From Methanobacterium sp. PtaU1.Bin242 (GTDB lineage: Archaea > Methanobacteriota > Methanobacteria > Methanobacteriales > Methanobacteriaceae), in contig MVQZ01000340.1 in NCBI GenBank assembly GCA_002067565.1, positions 1-20,100 on the forward strand: DNA of 20,100 bases, written 5' to 3'. This document shows, piece by piece, positions 16,278-20,100 of the stretch. The notes under the pieces are model-generated. The model was given only the letters and a program-made list of their open reading frames with translations, did no database searches and had not been told where the DNA came from. Position 1 is the first letter of the stretch; the number at the start of each line of letters is the position of its first letter. The position numbers and the translations under genes were made by a program.

Positions 16278-17909
16278 ATGAAGTTCACACTTAAAGGAGA
16301 AATTACTTTCAGTAAAGACGCCAGTGAGGCGGAAGAAGATATTAAAAAATTCATAGATGAAGCTAATGAGGAGATATTTTTAAAGGGAATTCCAGAAGAC
16401 CAGAAGCAGGATGCTTCAAAAATAATCAACTGGAATTTAAACCAGGACATTCTTGAAGTTGAAATGAAATCAGGAAGACGTGGAAGAGCTCATGATGCGA
16501 TTTTACGTGTCAAAAAACCTCTTACTCTACTTTTAGGTAAAAAGTACCATTTAGGCATTAGAAAAATTATAGCTAAGGAATATGAAATCGAAATACCCCT
16601 CGAGAAAGAATCTGCAGTGGATGATGACACCGGGATGATTAAAACAGGGGAAATAGATTTAGGGGCTACTGTTGTTGATAAAATAATGGACATGCCCTAT
16701 GTTTCAGGAGCTGAAATTGTTGGAAATAAATTAATAATTAGATTTGAAGAATTGAAAGAATCAGAATTAAGAAAACACGTGGTAGATAGGGTTTTAAAGT
16801 TCATAAAGGAATCAGTGCCCAAAGAAGATGAAACTGAATCAACTCTGGAAGAAATTACCCAACCTTCTGATATTCTCACTAAAAAGGTCACTAAAATTGA
16901 ACCCGGCACTGTTGTATCTACCAGCCCTAAACAGAAGTTCTTCTTTAAGGGTGATGCCACAGAGGAGGCTGCAAAAAGGGGATGGGTAAAAAAATTCCCA
17001 GGCAAAGGTCAGTGGTTCTACGGGCCAAAACTCATCGCCCTGCAACGCGCCATAGAAGAGATATTCCTGGAAAAAATGGTTTACCATCTGGATTTTACCG
17101 AATGCATGTGGCCCAAACTCATACCCATCCCGGTGATGAATAAGATGCGTTACCTGGAAGGTCTGCCAGAAGGAATGTACTATTGCTCCGCCCCCCGCAG
17201 GGATCCGGAGGTATTTGAAAAGTTCAGGCAGGAACTGGTAATCAACAAAGAAGTTCCCATCAATCTCCTAAAGGAAGGGCTTAAAGATCCTTCCTATGTT
17301 CTGGCACCAGCCCAGTGCGAGCCTTTCTATGAATTCTTCTCCCATGAAGTGATTGATGAATCAGAGCTGCCTTTTAAGTTCTTTGACCGCAGTGGCTGGA
17401 CTTACCGCTGGGAAGCAGGTGGAGCCAAGGGCCTGGATCGGGTTCATGAATTCCAGAGAATAGAGCTGGTGTGGCTGGGAACTCCAGAGCAGGTGGAGAA
17501 GATCCGTGACGCCACCCTCCATATATCCCAGGATATGGCTGATGAAATGGAGTTGGAATGGTACACAGAAGTAGGAGATGATCCCTTCTATCTGGAGGGG
17601 CGTAAAACCGAAGAGAGGGGAATTGAGTTTCCAGACATACCCAAGTATGAGATGAGGCTGGTAGCTCCAACACAGGATAAGGGTGTGGCTGTGATATCTG
17701 CAAATATCCATGGAACCCACTTCATAGAAGGATTCTCCATAAAAGAAGCCCATAATCACCGTATATGGACTGGCTGTACTGGTATTGGTATCTCCAGGTG
17801 GATATTCGGATTCCTGGCTCAGAAGGGTTTTGATGAGGAAAACTGGCCAGATGAGATTCGTAGGAGGATTAAAAACGTGCGGGTTCCCCATGTTTTAACC
17901 TGGCCATAA
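16278..17909 (+). CDS. serS: Seryl-tRNA synthetase, rare methanogenic type
   Basis: This is the zinc-dependent type-2 SerRS confined to some methanogens, which charges tRNA-Ser (and tRNA-Sec where present). Residues 1-175 are the idiosyncratic tRNA-binding domain, not the coiled coil of bacterial SerRS. An acidic linker (about 180-210) leads to the class II core with the three zinc ligands C347 (APAQCEPF), E379 (YRWEAGGAKG) and C500 (WTGCTGIG). RVHEFQRIELVW is the motif 2 region and GISRWIFGFLAQKG motif 3. At 543 residues it is about 30 longer than the homologues I recall, mostly in the linker. AAGGTGAAGAG precedes the ATG. It lies 122 nt after pcc1 with its own TATA candidate. Confidence 0.95.
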   Translation: MKFTLKGEITFSKDASEAEEDIKKFIDEANEEIFLKGIPEDQKQDASKIINWNLNQDILEVEMKSGRRGRAHDAILRVKKPLTLLLGKKYHLGIRKIIAKEYEIEIPLEKESAVDDDTGMIKTGEIDLGATVVDKIMDMPYVSGAEIVGNKLIIRFEELKESELRKHVVDRVLKFIKESVPKEDETESTLEEITQPSDILTKKVTKIEPGTVVSTSPKQKFFFKGDATEEAAKRGWVKKFPGKGQWFYGPKLIALQRAIEEIFLEKMVYHLDFTECMWPKLIPIPVMNKMRYLEGLPEGMYYCSAPRRDPEVFEKFRQELVINKEVPINLLKEGLKDPSYVLAPAQCEPFYEFFSHEVIDESELPFKFFDRSGWTYRWEAGGAKGLDRVHEFQRIELVWLGTPEQVEKIRDATLHISQDMADEMELEWYTEVGDDPFYLEGRKTEERGIEFPDIPKYEMRLVAPTQDKGVAVISANIHGTHFIEGFSIKEAHNHRIWTGCTGIGISRWIFGFLAQKGFDEENWPDEIRRRIKNVRVPHVLTWP

Positions 17910-17971
17910 ATTAACATAATATAAAAATGAAATATTCATAAACAATCTCTAATAGGTTTATTTAACTCCAT

Positions 17972-17981
17972 ATTTTTTTTT
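17972..17981 (+). terminator. Oligo-T terminator after serS
   Basis: An uninterrupted run of T about 60 nt past the serS stop codon is a typical archaeal termination signal. Confidence 0.5.
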
Positions 17982-18212
17982 ATTTAAAAATTAATGCCAT
18001 CTCCAAATTAAATTAGAAGAAAAAAGAGATAAAATCAAAGATTATTCAATTGTTTTGAAGGTTCATCCTAATTACTAGCATTATTCCTACTGCAGGAAAA
18101 TAAGAACTCCTTTAAATAAAAATAAAAGATTTAAAAAGTGGCCAAGAATAACAGGGACCACCAGAAGAAAAATAAATGAAATTTGAAAAATTTATTAAAT
18201 TGGATGAAACTT

Positions 18213-18262
18213 TAAAAAAAGTGCACAATTAGAGAAAAATGGAAGTAGTGATTTTTCTACTA
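18213..18262 (-). terminator. Stem-loop and T-run after the FKBP gene
   Basis: On the minus strand AGTAG pairs with CTACT around 18245-18262, then ATTTTTCTC and a T7 run at about 18214-18220 follow. This is 30-80 nt past the FKBP stop codon. Confidence 0.4.
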
Positions 18263-18290
18263 TCAACTATTTTTCCTTGATATTTATGAT

Positions 18291-19214
18291 TTAGTTTTCC
18301 TCTTTCTGTTCAATACGCTCTTCTAATACTTCCTCTGCTATTGGTTCAGTGTTTTCAGTTGTTGTGTTTTGAGTTTCATCAGTTTCAGACTCTTCTGCTA
18401 TATCAGCAGTATCTTCTGCGGATTTTTTAGTTAATTCTTCAGATTTCTCTTCAGTAACTTCTTCAGCTACTGTTTCACTATCTTTAGCAGTTTTTTCATC
18501 TTCTTCTTTCACTTTCTTCTCAAAGACATCCACGAACTCTACTTTATCCACATTTTCCATGTTCTCCCATATATCTCGGGATATACGGAAACGGGCGAAT
18601 GTGATGTCCATGTATGGTTTTTTATCGAATTTGGTCATCTCATCCATCTGTATGACCACTTTTCCCTCTTCAATTTTGACCTGGTGATTGCTGGAGTCTA
18701 TGCTTGGATTGGGATAGTGCAGATCGATCATGCTTCTTATCTTCTCCTCATCATCATCTATTATTTTCTGGACTTTGATCTGGTATTGAAGATTTTTACC
18801 GGCCAGTTCATGGTTAAAGTCAACTCTTACACGACCTCCACTTATACTCCTGATTATGCCGGTTCCGCCCTCTGAAGAGATGCTCATACCGACCTGGGGT
18901 TTTATGCCCTGTTTTCGGAACTCTGACATGGGAACTAGCTGCATCAGTTTAGGATCTCTTTCACCAAACCCTTCCTGGGGCGGTATTTCCACTGTATTTT
19001 CATCGCCTTCTCCCATATCTACCAGTGCATCTTCAATGCCTTTAAGGACATGCCCCGCTCCAACAATTATAGGGATTGCGCCATAAGTTTTATTTTCGGA
19101 TAATATTCCTTCTTCTTCTGCCACTTTTTCATCGGTTGTGTCAAAAACTTCTCCGGTCTCCTGTATCCTTCCTGTATATTCTAATTTTAAAAAATCTCCT
19201 TTTTTCACTGACAT
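18291..19214 (-). CDS. FKBP-type (SlyD-like) peptidyl-prolyl isomerase with acidic tail
   Basis: This is a long archaeal FKBP, a prolyl isomerase and chaperone. The FKBP fold covers about 1-85 and 130-155 (LKLEYTGRIQETGEVFDTT, GAGHVLKGIEDALVDMGEG, PPQEGFGERDP), interrupted by an insert-in-flap domain at about 86-130, as in SlyD. A further C-terminal domain (about 155-232) matches the long archaeal FKBPs. Residues 234-307 are a low-complexity tail rich in Glu, Thr, Ser and Lys, which I do not recall in the well-known homologues. It has no SlyD-type histidine metal tail. The ATG lies inside the end of the upstream gene (10-nt overlap), with AGGAGG 7 nt before it, so translation is coupled. Confidence 0.92.
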   Translation of the reverse strand: MSVKKGDFLKLEYTGRIQETGEVFDTTDEKVAEEEGILSENKTYGAIPIIVGAGHVLKGIEDALVDMGEGDENTVEIPPQEGFGERDPKLMQLVPMSEFRKQGIKPQVGMSISSEGGTGIIRSISGGRVRVDFNHELAGKNLQYQIKVQKIIDDDEEKIRSMIDLHYPNPSIDSSNHQVKIEEGKVVIQMDEMTKFDKKPYMDITFARFRISRDIWENMENVDKVEFVDVFEKKVKEEDEKTAKDSETVAEEVTEEKSEELTKKSAEDTADIAEESETDETQNTTTENTEPIAEEVLEERIEQKEEN

Positions 19215-20100
19215 ATCTCTAACCTCCTGTGTGGTATTCTCTTTTTAAATTTTTTTAAAACTTGCTTGTTTTTATAGTTTAAGATACGTAATATTGGTGG
19301 GTAGTTTTCTATATATCTATGTATGGTTTCCTTAAAGATGCCAGCCTCCAGGGAAGAGAGGACCCTTTGCTTATAATGTCGGCTGAAACCCCTGGAGATA
19401 GAGTTTATAACTTCTTCAAGGTTTTTAAACGGCCTGTTTTCTTGGAATTTGTCTGCGGTCCTGTCATCAATCAAGGCCAGGGATTTAATATCTTCTGAGG
19501 AACTATGATTCACCCTTCTCAGTATACCCTCAACATCCCTTGTCTGGTGCAGGGGTGCCCTGTGTTCTGCCATTTCTCTGCTTAATATTTTAATGGTCTC
19601 TTCAGGCATCATATCCCCCACAGATTCTAAGTCAGATGATAATATTGCTTCCCTTATTTTTGTACCGCTTACCCCTTCAATACGTTTTATGAAGATAAAT
19701 TTATCTTTAAAGTTATAACCTATTTTGTTAAGGGATTTTGAAAGGGAAACAATGACATAGTTGTCTTCATCTAGTTTTCCATCTAATATAACTTCTTTAC
19801 TGTGCATGTCCACAATTTTATAGGGTCGGGGAGCCACCGCTCCACCTTCTTCGATTCTCCTTAGTACCCTGTTAAATCCGGGGAGTGGTTTATAGCCCCG
19901 GGGGATGTAATCAGCATCTAGTGCTTGGAAGGTTTTAGCCAGGCATAATGAGTACTGTCCAGATCCCATAATGCCCATGGGCGGTCCTTCTACCACGATA
20001 TCAGCACCTACCGCCACTGCTGCCTGTGCACGGGCATGACGGGTCATTATATAGGGTAACCCTCTTCCACTGCGCTCCAGGGGGCCGGGTACAATGGCGG
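19205..20100 (-). CDS. TmcAL-like nucleotidyltransferase, 5' end beyond window
   Basis: The frame stays open to the right edge, so the ATG at 20047 is internal. About 17 further codons upstream read IVPGPLERSGRGLPYI before it. Visible pattern: RHARAQAAVAVGADIVVEGPP, then GSGQYSLCLAKTFQAL, then GVSGTKIREAILS, then a C-terminal part ending YPPILRILNYKNKQVLKK. This order matches TmcAL (formerly YlbM), a HIGH-type nucleotidyltransferase that activates acetate for N4-acetylcytidine at the wobble base of bacterial tRNA-Met; GTKIRE corresponds to the ISSTxIR-type motif. The N-terminal HxGH motif should lie just outside. In archaea the function is not established, since ac4C is normally made by TmcA-like enzymes. 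The stop overlaps the FKBP start by 10 nt, so the two form an operon. Confidence 0.7.
   Translation of the reverse strand, partial: AIVPGPLERSGRGLPYIMTRHARAQAAVAVGADIVVEGPPMGIMGSGQYSLCLAKTFQALDADYIPRGYKPLPGFNRVLRRIEEGGAVAPRPYKIVDMHSKEVILDGKLDEDNYVIVSLSKSLNKIGYNFKDKFIFIKRIEGVSGTKIREAILSSDLESVGDMMPEETIKILSREMAEHRAPLHQTRDVEGILRRVNHSSSEDIKSLALIDDRTADKFQENRPFKNLEEVINSISRGFSRHYKQRVLSSLEAGIFKETIHRYIENYPPILRILNYKNKQVLKKFKKRIPHRRLEICQ

Larger units (their letters stand above)
17910..18290. other. 381-base gene-free spacer after serS
   Basis: The stretch is AT-rich and holds no open frame with a ribosome binding site. A T9 run near 17972-17980 probably ends serS. Small stem-forming pieces are visible: TTCCT-N5-AGGAA around 18087-18101, GTGG/CCAC around 18138-18162, and AGTAG/CTACT around 18245-18262. 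The last can serve the FKBP gene on the minus strand as a terminator. A 19-codon frame at 18176-18232 is not supported. I see no tRNA or known non-coding RNA. Confidence 0.55.

Noticed and set aside
17361..17891. 176-residue minus-strand frame inside serS
   Set aside because: It is opposite a highly conserved part of serS and shows no recognisable protein pattern.
18176..18232. Tiny plus-strand frame in the serS/FKBP spacer
   Set aside because: It has only 19 codons, a poor ribosome binding site and no supporting context.

Overview
The window looks like chromosome of a methanogenic archaeon of the class Methanobacteria, most likely a mesophilic Methanobacterium-type species. The main reasons are a methanogen-type (rare class) seryl-tRNA synthetase, the tyrosine decarboxylase MfnA of methanofuran synthesis, the archaeal tRNA C56 methyltransferase, ribosomal protein L10e, the KEOPS subunit Pcc1, a CbiS-type cobamide salvage enzyme, AT-rich intergenic DNA with archaeal TATA boxes, and GGTGA/GGAGG ribosome binding sites. 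From memory, the gene order from cbiS to the FKBP gene resembles one block of the Methanothermobacter chromosome; I could not check this. I see no insertion sequence, CRISPR array, tRNA, rRNA or phage gene.

Layout. Positions 1-2694 are on the minus strand: a TPR protein cut by the left edge with no ordinary start codon, queC (preQ0 for archaeosine) and larC. A 332-base divergent spacer with a promoter and operator-like repeats leads to a plus-strand redox cluster (3027-5150): a rubredoxin-hybrid cluster protein fusion, a cupin and a 65-residue six-cysteine protein. A PII-like gene (minus, 5240-5581) diverges from a plus-strand cobamide and tRNA operon, cbiS-cobS-trm56 (5655-8056). A membrane-anchored PQQ-type sugar dehydrogenase (minus) and upp (plus) follow. 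Positions 10144-14901 are minus-strand central metabolism and translation: fumarase beta subunit, mfnA, PEP synthase and rpl10e. Positions 15127-17909 are plus: a CooC-like nickel ATPase, pcc1 and serS. After a 381-base gene-free stretch come an FKBP-type isomerase with an acidic tail and a TmcAL-like nucleotidyltransferase (minus), the latter running off the right edge.

How the genes relate. CbiS (amidohydrolase plus alpha-ribazole phosphatase) and CobS are adjacent steps of corrinoid salvage, needed for cobamide-dependent methyl transfer. LarC and the CooC-like ATPase both suggest nickel-cofactor maturation, although their target enzymes are not here. QueC, Trm56, Pcc1, SerS and perhaps the TmcAL-like protein all act on tRNA. 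PEP synthase and fumarase belong to autotrophic carbon assimilation, and MfnA starts methanofuran synthesis. Most of the window is ordinary core chromosome. The points most worth a second look are the operator-like repeats before the rubredoxin-HCP gene, the PQQ-type dehydrogenase in a methanogen, the PII-like gene facing the cobamide operon, the tandem repeat before PEP synthase, and the disrupted start of the TPR gene.
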